Positions 1 through 8,020 of a DNA stretch of 39,927 bases are shown here, piece by piece. This stretch comes from Rhizobiales bacterium Y(2018) (lineage in GTDB: Bacteria > Pseudomonadota > Alphaproteobacteria > Rhizobiales > Aestuariivirgaceae). The stretch covers positions 1 through 39,927 of the forward strand of contig SCPD01000028.1 of NCBI GenBank assembly GCA_005502925.1, given 5' to 3'. A program made the translations under genes and the position numbers. The notes below the pieces were generated by a model that was not told the origin of the DNA, made no database searches, and saw nothing but the letters and a program-made list of their open reading frames with translations. Every line of letters begins with the position of its first letter. The first letter of the stretch is position 1.

Positions 1-107
1 GGTGGGGGTCGGGTGGTCTCGCAAATCATGCGTGCACGAGCACCCGACCCCCATCCGTCTTCCCCGGCTCAACGCCGGGGAAGCCACCTTCCCCACAAGG
101 GGGAAGG
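1..107. repeat. Palindromic intergenic element, possibly cut by window start
   Basis: Three nested inverted repeats are visible: a 12-base arm at 4-15 that pairs with 41-52, a hairpin of 60-68 with 74-82, and a hairpin of 87-94 with 99-107. This matches the look of the palindromic mosaic elements found between genes in Rhizobiales. The open frame of the following regulator reads back through this element, so its true start should lie downstream. Whether the element extends left of the window cannot be seen. Confidence 0.7.
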
Positions 108-138
108 AAAAGGGATGCGGGACGGAAAGCATCATCTC

Positions 139-1170
139 ATGAGTTCACCTCAATCCCTCCTCGCCCGGGCCATCGCCGCCATCGGAAAGCCTCATCTTTA
201 TGAGGCGGTGGGGCAGTGGCTGTCGGCGGAGATCAAAAGCAGCCAGTTCATCGTGGTGCGCTACGCGTTCCACGGCGCGCCGGAAATGATCGTCAACGAC
301 GTGCTGCCCAAGGACGTGCTCGAGCTTTATCTCGGCGGCGGCTATCGCTTCGATCCGCTGCTCCGGCTGTGGCGCCAGCGCCAGGCCCCCGTCTGCGCCA
401 TCGTCAATGAATTGTCAGGCGACCCCGAGACGGTCGAACATTATCTCGAGGCGATCTTCCGGCGCGCCATCATCCGCGACGAGTTGGCGTTGCTTGCACC
501 CGCCCCGGCGCCGGTCTGCGTCGCTTTCTGCCTCGAGCGGCGCAACCAGGAATACACGAAGGCCGATCTCGCCGTCGCCGAAACGCTGCTGCCGGTCGTC
601 ACCGAGATCGTGCGCCTCCATATCGAATTCTGCATGCTGGCGAGTGGCGCCGGTGCGGCGCCTTCGATTTTCGGCGATTATCGCCTGCCGCTCGCGGTGA
701 TCGACCGGACCGGACGTATCGTCCATGCCAATGAACGCTGGACGGCGGAAGGCCTGAGCCGGCTGCTCTCCGACACCTTCATCGCCGACATGGCGGCGAT
801 CCCGTCGGGCGAGCGTGCCCTCGACCGTGACTGGCGGCTCGGCTGGAATGCGCTGGCGCCGGATTTCCCGCTGGCGCCCAAGGGCTCGCTGGTGATGGCG
901 CAACGGATCGAGCCCGCCCAGGCGGATGAAGGTTATGACGCCGCCTTTGCGCGCTTCGTGCGCCGGCATGGGCTCACCCCACGCGAGACCGATGTCGCGC
1001 GCCTCGCGTTGCTCGGGCTTCCCAATGAGCAGATCGCCCGGAAGCTCGAACTGACCCCCGGCTCGGTGCGCAATCACCGCTCCCATGTCTATGGTAAGCT
1101 CGATGTGACGAGCGAGCGCGAATTCTTCCGCGCCTTCCTCGCCGAAGTCCTGACCAAGGTCGCCGAGTAA
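139..1170 (+). CDS. LuxR-type HTH transcriptional regulator
   Basis: The 343-residue protein has a C-terminal GerE/LuxR helix-turn-helix at about residues 279-335, recognisable from LTPRETDVARLALLG, the NEQIARKL segment and GSVRNHRSHVYGKL. The N-terminal 200 residues look like a GAF-type sensor and are followed by a short PAS-like stretch (LPLAVIDRTGRIVHANERW). I see no autoinducer-binding signature, so the signal is unknown. The frame stays open back to 13, but that part lies in a palindromic repeat. ATG 139 is preferred, and ATG 115, which has a purine-rich run just before it, is the alternative. The stop lies 3 bp from the convergent Lrp/AsnC gene. It may control the neighbouring aco genes, but nothing in the sequence proves it. 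Confidence 0.85.
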   Translation: MSSPQSLLARAIAAIGKPHLYEAVGQWLSAEIKSSQFIVVRYAFHGAPEMIVNDVLPKDVLELYLGGGYRFDPLLRLWRQRQAPVCAIVNELSGDPETVEHYLEAIFRRAIIRDELALLAPAPAPVCVAFCLERRNQEYTKADLAVAETLLPVVTEIVRLHIEFCMLASGAGAAPSIFGDYRLPLAVIDRTGRIVHANERWTAEGLSRLLSDTFIADMAAIPSGERALDRDWRLGWNALAPDFPLAPKGSLVMAQRIEPAQADEGYDAAFARFVRRHGLTPRETDVARLALLGLPNEQIARKLELTPGSVRNHRSHVYGKLDVTSEREFFRAFLAEVLTKVAE

Positions 1171-1173
1171 GAC

Positions 1174-1632
1174 TCACTCGATCGGGATGGTCAGGCCGAC
1201 CTTCACCCGGTCCATCACCACGAGTGTGTTGAAGCGGCGGATATTCTTGTTGTTGAACAGGAAGTCGGTGGTGAAGCGCTCATAGTCGATCATGCTCTTC
1301 ACCGCGACGATGAGGATGAAGTCGACCTCGCCCGTCACATAATAACACTGCATCACTTCCGGCGTGGCGCGCATCGCCTTCTTGAAGTCGCTCATGATGT
1401 CGGGGCGTTCGCGCTCGAGCGACACTTCCACCACCATCATCAGGGGATGGCCGACCGCCGCCGGCGAGACGACGGCGATCTCGGATTCGATCACGCCTGC
1501 TTCGCGCATCCGGTTGAGACGGCGCAGGCACGCCGACGGCGAAAGCCCGACTTCCTCGGCCAGTTCCTGCGCGGTGCGCCTCGAATTGGCCTGCACCAGC
1601 TTGAGGAGACGGATATCGAAGGCATCGAGCAT
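1174..1632 (-). CDS. Lrp/AsnC family transcriptional regulator
   Basis: This 152-residue protein has the usual length and layout of the family. An N-terminal winged helix-turn-helix (DAFDIRLLKLVQANSRRTA, then LSPSACLRRLNRMREAGVI) is followed by a C-terminal RAM/AsnC effector domain (VMQCYYVTGEVDFILIVAV). Start 1632 gives the canonical MLDAFD opening; the open frame reaches 1743, but that would add a basic extension running into the promoter region. The gene is divergent from acoA with 161 bp between them, and that gap holds AT-rich palindromes typical of Lrp-type sites. It is therefore the most likely local regulator of the aco operon and of itself. The effector, probably an amino or keto acid, is unknown. 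Confidence 0.92.
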   Translation of the reverse strand: MLDAFDIRLLKLVQANSRRTAQELAEEVGLSPSACLRRLNRMREAGVIESEIAVVSPAAVGHPLMMVVEVSLERERPDIMSDFKKAMRATPEVMQCYYVTGEVDFILIVAVKSMIDYERFTTDFLFNNKNIRRFNTLVVMDRVKVGLTIPIE

Positions 1633-1668
1633 GACAAAGTGCCGCCTGAATTTTTCACGTTGCGCTGC

Positions 1669-1709
1669 TTTACGCGTAAATTTTGCGGGATTGAACTTAA
1701 TTCGCAAAA
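1669..1709. promoter_or_regulatory. Candidate Lrp/AsnC operator between divergent genes
   Basis: The lrp-acoA intergenic gap holds a perfect 12-bp palindrome, TTTACGCGTAAA, at 1669-1680. Immediately after it is an inverted repeat of TTTTGCG (1681-1687) with CGCAAAA (1703-1709). This AT-rich island in GC-rich surroundings fits the symmetric A/T-flanked sites bound by Lrp/AsnC proteins. The assignment to this regulator is inference from position and symmetry. Confidence 0.55.
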
Positions 1710-1793
1710 ATCGGGCGGAGCGCCGATCTATCCTCACTGCCAAGAAGAGTTGGGTCGCCCTGGCGCTACGGCAGGGCGCTTTGGGAGAACGGA

Positions 1794-2768
1794 ATGACAG
1801 GATTGCAGCTTTCGCGCGAGGAATTGCTCAAGGCCTATCGCCTGATGCGCATGATACGCGTCTTCGAGGATCGCGTCAGCGCCGAGATGGCGAGCGGCGA
1901 CATACCGGGAAACACTCATCTCTATGCCGGCCAGGAAGCTTCCGCCGTCGGCATCTGCCTGCATCTGAGCGAAAGCGACCGCATCGCCTCCACCCATCGC
2001 GGCCATGGCCATTGCATCGCCAAGGGCTGCGACGTCGACGGCATGATGGCTGAGATCTTCGGCAAGGACACCGGCATCTGCCGCGGCAAGGGCGGCTCGA
2101 TGCATATCGCCGATCTCTCCAAGGGCATGCTCGGCGCCAATGGCATTGTCGGCGGCGCGCCGCCGATCGCCTGTGGCGCGGCGCTCACGTCGCAGATCCT
2201 CGGCCGCAACGACGTGTCGGTGGCGTTCACCGGCGACGGCGGCATCAACCAGGGCACCACGGCGGAGAGCATGAATCTCGCACAGGTATGGAAGCTGCCG
2301 GTGATCTTCGCCGTCGAGGACAATGGCTTCGGCGAGGCGACGGCGAGCTCCTTCGTCGTCGCGGGCGAGATCACCAAACGCGCCGAGGCGCTCGGCATGG
2401 CCTTCGCCAAGGTCGACGGCGTCGATTTCTTCGCCGTGCATGAAGCGGCAGGCGAGGCGGTGGAACGGGCACGGCGCGGCGAGGGCCCGACGCTCCTCCA
2501 TATCGAGACGCCGCGTTATTACGGCCATTTCAGCGGCGATCCCGACAATTACCGCACGGCGGAAGAAAAGGCGGCGATGCGGCGCGACCGCGACTGCCTC
2601 CCGCGCTTCCGCCGCCGCGTCGATGAGGCGAAGCTTCTCGGACTTGACGAGCTCGACAAGATCGATGCCGAAGTCCAGGCGGCGATCGACCAAGCCGTCA
2701 GCGCGGCGCGCTCGGCACCCCAGCCGGCGCTCTCCTCCCTCACCACCGATGTCTATGTCCGTTACTGA
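1794..2768 (+). CDS. acoA: Acetoin/2-oxoacid dehydrogenase E1 alpha subunit
   Basis: The 324-residue protein is a thiamine-diphosphate-dependent E1 alpha subunit. The TPP motif opens with GDGGINQG (GDG at about residues 147-149) and closes with the EDN of FAVEDNGFGE about 30 residues later. The upstream HLYAGQEASAVGI and HRGHGHCIAKG segments are typical of the family. A good ribosome site (GGGAGAACGGA) precedes ATG 1794. With acoB and acoC it should oxidatively cleave acetoin or a related 2-oxo compound and pass the acyl group to lipoate. The length and the partner acoC favour the acetoin type over pyruvate dehydrogenase, but the substrate is inferred. No E3 (dihydrolipoyl dehydrogenase) gene is in the window. 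Confidence 0.9.
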   Translation: MTGLQLSREELLKAYRLMRMIRVFEDRVSAEMASGDIPGNTHLYAGQEASAVGICLHLSESDRIASTHRGHGHCIAKGCDVDGMMAEIFGKDTGICRGKGGSMHIADLSKGMLGANGIVGGAPPIACGAALTSQILGRNDVSVAFTGDGGINQGTTAESMNLAQVWKLPVIFAVEDNGFGEATASSFVVAGEITKRAEALGMAFAKVDGVDFFAVHEAAGEAVERARRGEGPTLLHIETPRYYGHFSGDPDNYRTAEEKAAMRRDRDCLPRFRRRVDEAKLLGLDELDKIDAEVQAAIDQAVSAARSAPQPALSSLTTDVYVRY

Positions 2769-2777
2769 GCAGCATTC

Positions 2778-3794
2778 ATGGCACAGAAATCCTTCCGTCA
2801 GGCCTTGAACGAGGCTCTCCATCACGAAATGCGCCGCGATCCGAATGTGATCGTGCTCGGCGAGGATGTCGCCGGCGGCTCGGGCGCCTCCGGTCAGAAG
2901 GACGCCTGGGGCGGCGCCTTCGGCGTCACCAAGGGTCTTCTCGGCGCCTTCGGCCCGGCGCGTGTACGCGACACGCCGATCACCGAAAGCGCCTTTGTCG
3001 GCGCCGCCGCGGGTGCGGCGATGACCGGCCTGCGTCCCGTCGCCGAGATCATGTTCGTCGATTTTCTGGGCGTCTGCTTCGACCAGATCTTCAATCAGGC
3101 GGCGAAATTCCGCTACATGTTCGGCGGCAAGGCGGTGACGCCGCTGGTGATCCGCGCCACCTACGGCGCCGGCACGCGCTCGGCGAGCCAGCACAGCCAG
3201 GCGCTCTATCCGATCTTCACCCATGTGCCGGGCCTCAAGGTGGTGATCCCGTCATCGCCTTATGACGCGAAGGGCCTGCTCATCCAGGCGATCCGCGACA
3301 ATGATCCGGTGATCTTCCTTGAGAACAAGGTTCTCTATGACACGGTGGGCGAGGTGCCGGACGGCGCCTATACGGTGCCCTTCGGCGAGGCACATATCGT
3401 GCGCGAAGGCGGTGACGCCACCATCGTGGCGCTTGGCCGCATGGTGCATTTCGCCCGCGAGGCGGCCGAAATACTCGCTGCCGAGGGCATCGACTGCACG
3501 GTGCTGGATCCGCGCACCACATCGCCCCTCGATGAGGACACGCTCCTCGAGATGGCGGAGGAAACCGGCCGCGTGGTGATCGTCGATGAAGCCAATCCGC
3601 GCTGCGGCATGGCCGCCGACATTTCTTCGATCATCGCCGAGAAGGCGTTCGGCGCGCTCAAGGCGCCGATCATGAAAGTGACGGCGCCGCATACACCCGT
3701 ACCTTACGCGCCCAATCTCGAAGCCGCCTATATTCCCGACGCCAAACGCATCGCCGACGCGGTGCGCAAGGCGGTCGCCTTCAAGAGGTCATGA
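2778..3794 (+). CDS. acoB: Acetoin/2-oxoacid dehydrogenase E1 beta subunit
   Basis: The 338-residue protein is an E1 beta transketolase-like subunit. It shows the N-terminal ALNEALHHEMRRDPNVIVLGEDV block, the central DTPITESAFVGAAAG stretch and the C-terminal transketolase domain (VLDPRTTSPLDEDTL, then VIVDEANPRCGMAADI). It forms the heterotetrameric E1 with the product of acoA, whose stop lies 9 bp upstream. The 3' end overlaps acoC by 4 bp, which indicates translational coupling. Length and order match known acoABC clusters. The substrate could also be another 2-oxoacid. Confidence 0.9.
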   Translation: MAQKSFRQALNEALHHEMRRDPNVIVLGEDVAGGSGASGQKDAWGGAFGVTKGLLGAFGPARVRDTPITESAFVGAAAGAAMTGLRPVAEIMFVDFLGVCFDQIFNQAAKFRYMFGGKAVTPLVIRATYGAGTRSASQHSQALYPIFTHVPGLKVVIPSSPYDAKGLLIQAIRDNDPVIFLENKVLYDTVGEVPDGAYTVPFGEAHIVREGGDATIVALGRMVHFAREAAEILAAEGIDCTVLDPRTTSPLDEDTLLEMAEETGRVVIVDEANPRCGMAADISSIIAEKAFGALKAPIMKVTAPHTPVPYAPNLEAAYIPDAKRIADAVRKAVAFKRS

Positions 3795-4918
3795 CGATGA
3801 GCGACCGCATCCAGGCGATCACCATGCCCAAATGGGGCATGACCATGACGGAAGGCAAGCTCGCGGGCTGGCTCGCCGGCGAAGGCGCCGATATCGCGGC
3901 CGGCCAGGAGATCATGGAGGTCGAGACCGAGAAGATCACCAATGTGGTCGAGTCTCAAGCGCCGGGCCGCCTGCGCAAAATCGTGGTGAGCGAAGGCGCC
4001 ACCGCCCCGGTCGGTGCACTCCTCGCCGTGCTCGCCGCCGAGGATGTCTCCGACAGCGATGTCGAAGCTTTTATCGCAAGCTATGCCGATCGCGCCGGAA
4101 GTGCAGCGGCCGACGCCGACGATGCGCCGAAAGCGCGTATCGTCCAGGCCGGCGCCCATCGCTTCAAGGTGCTGAGCCTCGGCTCGGGCGGCGTTCCCGC
4201 CGTGCTGATCCATGGCTTCGGCGGCGATGGCGGCACCTGGCTCTTCAACCAGGATACGCTGGCGCAGAACCGTCTTGTGCATGTCATCGACCTGCCGGCG
4301 CATGGCGATTCGGAACCGACGGTGCCGAGCGGCAAGGTCGCTGATATCGCCGGAGCCGTGCTCGAGCTCTTCGCCGCACTCGATATCGAGAAGGCCCATC
4401 TCATCGGCCATTCGCTGGGCGGCGCCGTGGCGCTCGCCATCGCGCAAGCCTCGCCGCAGCGCGTCCAATCGCTGAGCCTCATCGCACCGGCGGGCATCGG
4501 TTCGGAAATCTCCGCCCTTTATATCGACGGCTTCCTCGCCGCCGAACGGCGCAAGCCGATGAAGGAAGTGCTGTCGCTGCTCTTCGCCGATCCGCAAGGC
4601 ATGAATGCCGAGATGGTCGAGAATGTGCTGCGTTTCAAACGTCTCGATGGCGTGCCCGAGGCGCTCGCCGCCATCGTCAGCCATCTCATGGCCGACGGCA
4701 AGCAGGTCATCGACCTGCGTGCGGTCCTCGACGGCAAGATCCCGGCGCTTGTCATCTGGGGCGAGGCCGACCAGATCATTCCGGCGAACCAGAGCGACGG
4801 CCTGCCGGCAGGCATCGACGTGGCGCGGCTGGCCGGCGCCGGCCATATGCCGATGATGGAAGAGGCGGCGCAGGTGAACCGTCTCGTCACCGCCCATCTC
4901 GGCAAGGCGGAGGGCTGA
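3791..4918 (+). CDS. acoC: AcoC-type E2: lipoyl domain fused to alpha/beta hydrolase
   Basis: The 375-residue protein has an N-terminal lipoyl domain (residues 7-80) with the lipoylated lysine at K48 in EVETEKI. A linker leads to an alpha/beta-hydrolase domain (about 120-375) with nucleophile motif GHSLGG (S208) and a catalytic histidine in GAGHMP (about H352). It lacks the standard 2-oxoacid dehydrogenase acyltransferase domain. This lipoyl-hydrolase fusion and its length are characteristic of AcoC of acetoin dehydrogenase complexes, and it is the strongest evidence for the aco assignment. Starts at 3791 and 3797 are both possible; 3791 gives the 4-bp overlap with acoB. Confidence 0.9.
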   Translation: MTMSDRIQAITMPKWGMTMTEGKLAGWLAGEGADIAAGQEIMEVETEKITNVVESQAPGRLRKIVVSEGATAPVGALLAVLAAEDVSDSDVEAFIASYADRAGSAAADADDAPKARIVQAGAHRFKVLSLGSGGVPAVLIHGFGGDGGTWLFNQDTLAQNRLVHVIDLPAHGDSEPTVPSGKVADIAGAVLELFAALDIEKAHLIGHSLGGAVALAIAQASPQRVQSLSLIAPAGIGSEISALYIDGFLAAERRKPMKEVLSLLFADPQGMNAEMVENVLRFKRLDGVPEALAAIVSHLMADGKQVIDLRAVLDGKIPALVIWGEADQIIPANQSDGLPAGIDVARLAGAGHMPMMEEAAQVNRLVTAHLGKAEG

Positions 4919-4922
4919 GCCC

Positions 4923-5462
4923 ATGAGCGTCAGACCGCCGCAAGGCCTGCCGGGACTGCGCGGCACCGAGCATATCGGTCTCACCGTTCCCGATTTCGAC
5001 GCGGCGGTCGATTTCTTCGTGCGCATCATCGGCTGCGACTTCATCCTCGATGGCGGTATCTATGCCGATCCCGATTTCATGGAGCGGCAGATCGGCGTCG
5101 ACCGCAAAGCGCGCTTCCGCTGGGGCTTCGTGCGCTGCGGCAACGGCCCCAATTTCGAGATCTTCGAATATTCGGCTCCCCGTCAGGCCGTGGTGCCGCC
5201 GCTCAACAGCGACATCGGCGGTCATCATCTCGCTTTCTACGTCGACGACATCGAAGCCGCCGTCGCGCATCTGAAAGCCCATGGCGTCACCGTCCAGGGC
5301 GACATCCAGAAAATCGAGGAGGGACCGGCAGCGGGATCGCTGTGGATCTATTTCCGCAGCCCCTGGGGACTGCAGATGGAGCTTGTGAGCTACCCGCAAG
5401 GCAAGGGCCCGGAAGGCTCGCCGGCGCGGCGGCTCTGGCATCCGGGCAAGCCGCAGGGTTAG
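4923..5462 (+). CDS. VOC (glyoxalase/dioxygenase) superfamily protein
   Basis: The 179-residue protein has two beta-alpha-beta-beta-beta modules of the vicinal-oxygen-chelate fold. The first begins GTEHIGLTVPDFDAAVDFF and the second GGHHLAFYVDDIEAAVAHL. Likely metal ligands are H17, H101 or H102, and E153 (LQMELVSYP). The start lies 4 bp after the acoC stop, so it is part of the aco operon. The family includes lyases, epimerases and dioxygenases, and the sequence alone does not say which. From its place beside acoABC it may prepare or detoxify a keto or hydroxy-keto substrate. VOC genes are not a standard part of aco clusters as I know them. Confidence 0.85.
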   Translation: MSVRPPQGLPGLRGTEHIGLTVPDFDAAVDFFVRIIGCDFILDGGIYADPDFMERQIGVDRKARFRWGFVRCGNGPNFEIFEYSAPRQAVVPPLNSDIGGHHLAFYVDDIEAAVAHLKAHGVTVQGDIQKIEEGPAAGSLWIYFRSPWGLQMELVSYPQGKGPEGSPARRLWHPGKPQG

Positions 5463-5500
5463 CGCGATGATCTTCGTGGAAGCTCGAGCTCTCTCCGGTT

Positions 5501-5650
5501 TTCCCCTTCTCCCGCTTGCGGGAGAAGGTGGCCGAAGGCCGGATGAGGGTGTTCTCTCAGCTTCTGTTCTCCTGAAGAGCTGTCGTGAGCTGAACCAACA
5601 CCCTCATCCGCCCTGTCGGGCACCTTCTCCCGCAAGCGGGAGAAGGGGAA
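5501..5650. repeat. RIME-like palindromic element, copy 1 (short core)
   Basis: The left arm is a hairpin, CTTCTCCCGCTTGCGGGAGAAG, followed by a small GGCCGAAGGCC hairpin and GGATGAGGGTGTT. The right arm is its complement, AACACCCTCATCC, followed by another hairpin of the same outer sequence. The whole can fold as a branched cruciform. The central spacer is about 46 bases, roughly half that of the copies at 23223 and 26000. It fills the gap between the aco operon and the amino-acid permease genes. Confidence 0.9.
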
Positions 5651-5690
5651 TGCGGATACAAGGCGCTACCACCATGGCGGAGCGCCGGCC

Positions 5691-6377
5691 ATGATCGACT
5701 ATGATTTCCTGCGCTCGCTCGATTTCTCGATCGTGTGGAAATACCTGCCGGTGCTCATCGACGGCTTGGGCACGAATATCCTCCTGACGGCGATCGGCTT
5801 CATCTGCGGCGGCGTCGTGGTCGGCACGCTGCTGGCGCTCGCCAATCTCTCGCCAAATCGTTTCATCAGCTGGCCGGCCTGGATCTTCGTCGAATTCTGG
5901 CGCTCGACGCCGCTTCTGGTGCAGGCCATCTGGGTGCATTTTGCCGTCCCCGGCATCACCGGCATCTCGATGACGCCGTTCCAGAGCGGTTCGATCGCGC
6001 TCATCTTCAACGTCGCCGCTTATTGCAGCGAAATCATCCGCGGCGGCATCGGCGCCATCGGCAAAGGCCAGTTCGAGGCGGCGAAGTCGCTGGGTCTGCG
6101 TTTCTATCCGACCTGGCGGCTCGTCATCCTGCCGCAAGCGATAAAACTCATGCTGCCGCCGCTCGTCGGCACCACGATCAGCATCTTCAAGGCGACGACC
6201 ATCCTCTCGGTGCTCGCCATCGATGATCTGATGCGCACCGCGAGCCGGCTTTCCTCCAGCACCTTCCAGCCGGTCGAGATCTATACGACCGCGGCGGTGC
6301 TCGCTTTCATCGTCGGCGCCGCCATCACCTTTGCGGGCTACGCCGCCGAAAAGAGACTGAAGCGGGGGATGGCATGA
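5691..6377 (+). CDS. Polar amino acid ABC transporter permease (HisM/GlnP family)
   Basis: The 228-residue inner-membrane protein has about five hydrophobic segments and the permease EAA loop (EAAKSLGLRFYPTWRLVILPQA, about residues 125-145), the family's contact site for the ATPase. The conserved FVEFWRSTPLLVQ motif near residue 65 is typical of the polar amino acid family. It overlaps the next permease by 4 bp (ATGA) and should form a heterodimer with it. The ATG follows a palindromic element by about 40 bp, so its promoter is either very short or lies further upstream. No ATP-binding subunit is encoded nearby. Confidence 0.9.
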   Translation: MIDYDFLRSLDFSIVWKYLPVLIDGLGTNILLTAIGFICGGVVVGTLLALANLSPNRFISWPAWIFVEFWRSTPLLVQAIWVHFAVPGITGISMTPFQSGSIALIFNVAAYCSEIIRGGIGAIGKGQFEAAKSLGLRFYPTWRLVILPQAIKLMLPPLVGTTISIFKATTILSVLAIDDLMRTASRLSSSTFQPVEIYTTAAVLAFIVGAAITFAGYAAEKRLKRGMA

Positions 6378-7111
6378 GCTTCGATCTCGCCCTCGTCCTG
6401 CGCAATGGCGGCACGCTTCTCGACGGCGCCCTGGTCACACTCGCCATCGCGCTGGTCGGCGCGCTCGTCGCGGTTTTCGGCGGCGCTCTCATCTGCGCCG
6501 CCCGCATCTCCAAGAGCGCCGTCCTCAGAAGCATCGCCCGCGGCTATATCCTGTTCTTCCGCGTCACGCCGGAAGTCGTTTTGATCTTCTGGGCCTATTA
6601 TTGCGTGCCCTTGATCTTCGCCACCAAGGTCTCGGGCTTCTGGGCGGGATCGGTGGTGCTTGGCCTCATCGGCGCGGCCTTCCTCGCCGAAATCTACCGC
6701 GCCGGCATCGAATCCGTGCCGCGCGGCCAAGTCGAGGCGGCGCATGCGCTGGGGCTGCCGGCCTTGCCCAAATGGGGGTTCGTCATCCTGCCGCAGGCCC
6801 TGCGCCTGTCGATCGCGCCGCTGGTCAATTACTTCTCCGAGTTCCTCAAGAACACGACGCTCCTGTCGGCGATCGGCGTCGCCGACCTGTCACTCCAGGC
6901 CTATCTGCTCGGCGGCCAGACCTATCGCTATATCGAATTCCTGTCGGCCATCGCCGTCGTCTATTTCTTCATGATCTTCCCGGTCATCCTGTTCGCGCGC
7001 CGGCTCGAAAACCGGCTCGGCCGGCCGGGCAAACGCGAGCGCACCTTCGGCACTTATCTGGCGAAGCTGCCACGCTCACAGAGATCCGCATCACGCCTGG
7101 CCAATCCCTGA
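6374..7111 (+). CDS. Polar amino acid ABC transporter permease, second subunit
   Basis: The 245-residue membrane protein belongs to the same HisQ/HisM family as its upstream partner. It shows the YILFFRVTPEVVLIFW segment and the EAA loop EAAHALGLPALPKWGFVILPQ. The C-terminal 30 residues are basic and cytoplasmic. It is translationally coupled to the first permease and followed 25 bp later by the binding-protein gene. Together they form the membrane channel of an amino acid importer. The neighbouring ammonia-lyase gene suggests the cargo is its substrate or a blocked form of it. Confidence 0.9.
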   Translation: MSFDLALVLRNGGTLLDGALVTLAIALVGALVAVFGGALICAARISKSAVLRSIARGYILFFRVTPEVVLIFWAYYCVPLIFATKVSGFWAGSVVLGLIGAAFLAEIYRAGIESVPRGQVEAAHALGLPALPKWGFVILPQALRLSIAPLVNYFSEFLKNTTLLSAIGVADLSLQAYLLGGQTYRYIEFLSAIAVVYFFMIFPVILFARRLENRLGRPGKRERTFGTYLAKLPRSQRSASRLANP

Positions 7112-7136
7112 CAACAAACAGACGGAGGAAACTGAC

Positions 7137-7955
7137 ATGAAAGCCTTGCTGAAAAAATGGAGCCAATGCGCGGCGCTCGTCGCGACACTGGTCACTTTCG
7201 CCGTGGCACCCGCCTCGGCCGATCTCCTGAAGGAGATCCGCGATCGTGGCGTCTTCCGCGTCGGCATGGCGGAAACCCAGCCCTGGCAGGCGCCTAACCC
7301 TGAGACCGGCACTTACGAAGGCATCAATGTCGAGCTCGCCGAGCGCGCCGCCAAGATCATGGGCGTCAAGCTCGAGATCGTGCCGGCCACCTGGGCGACA
7401 CTCGTGCCCGGCCTCGAAGCCAATCAGTTCGATGCGGTCTTCGCCAATCTCTTCGCCACGCCTGAGCGCGCTTTGGTCGTCGACTTCACCGAGCCTTATT
7501 TCACTTTCGGCTTTCATGTCGTCGTCACCGCCAATTCGAAGATCCAGTCGCTCGCCGATCTCGACTCGCCGGATGTCACCTTTGTCGGGCAGAGCGGCAC
7601 GGTCGAGGAGAGCTATCCGAAAGAGATGTTCCCTAAAGCCAAGGTGCGCGGCGTGCTCACTAATGACGTCGCCGCCTGGATCAGCGAAGTCGCCTCCGGC
7701 CAGGCCGATGCCGCCTTCCTCGATCCCGGCACCTATCGCCTGCTCAAGGCCAAGAATCCGGCCTTCGAACAGCGCCTGCGCGTTCTCAATGGTGAGGATG
7801 CGCTCCTCAAGCCGGTCGGTCTTGCCTACGCGATCCGTGCCGGCGAGCCGCATTTCCTCAACTTCCTGAATACGTTCCTGCGCGATGTCGTGCGCAACGG
7901 CGAGAATGTGAAGCTGCGCGACAAGTGGTTCGACGCGCTGGCCAAGCGCCAATAA
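7137..7955 (+). CDS. Amino acid ABC transporter substrate-binding protein (SBP family 3)
   Basis: The 272-residue protein has a Sec signal peptide (residues 1-28, ending PASA) and a type II periplasmic-binding fold of SBP family 3. Landmarks are ILKEIRDRG-like opening LLKEIRDRGVFRVGMAETQP, then YEGINVELAERAAKIMG, PERALVVDFTEPYF and the hinge region GQSGTVEES. An excellent ribosome site (GGAGGAA) sits 7 bp before the ATG. It should deliver a polar amino acid to the two permeases just upstream. The downstream PLP lyase, M20-like and Ntn-hydrolase genes suggest an unusual or N-substituted amino acid, but the ligand cannot be read from sequence. Confidence 0.9.
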   Translation: MKALLKKWSQCAALVATLVTFAVAPASADLLKEIRDRGVFRVGMAETQPWQAPNPETGTYEGINVELAERAAKIMGVKLEIVPATWATLVPGLEANQFDAVFANLFATPERALVVDFTEPYFTFGFHVVVTANSKIQSLADLDSPDVTFVGQSGTVEESYPKEMFPKAKVRGVLTNDVAAWISEVASGQADAAFLDPGTYRLLKAKNPAFEQRLRVLNGEDALLKPVGLAYAIRAGEPHFLNFLNTFLRDVVRNGENVKLRDKWFDALAKRQ

Positions 7956-8020
7956 CGCTCAAACTGCCGGGCGTCTTCCAACAAGGACGCCCGGTGCCGA
8001 CTAAAAAATGGGAATATAAG

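Noticed and set aside
1734-3224. Long minus-strand frame (496 codons) over acoA and acoB
   Set aside because: It is a complement shadow of the high-GC coding strand, with Arg/Ala/Gly/Asp/His-rich low-information sequence and no motif. The plus-strand genes have clear family motifs.
5467-5694. Small plus-strand ORF before the amino acid permease
   Set aside because: It is almost wholly made of the palindromic element, and related frames recur in the other copies, so it is a repeat artefact.
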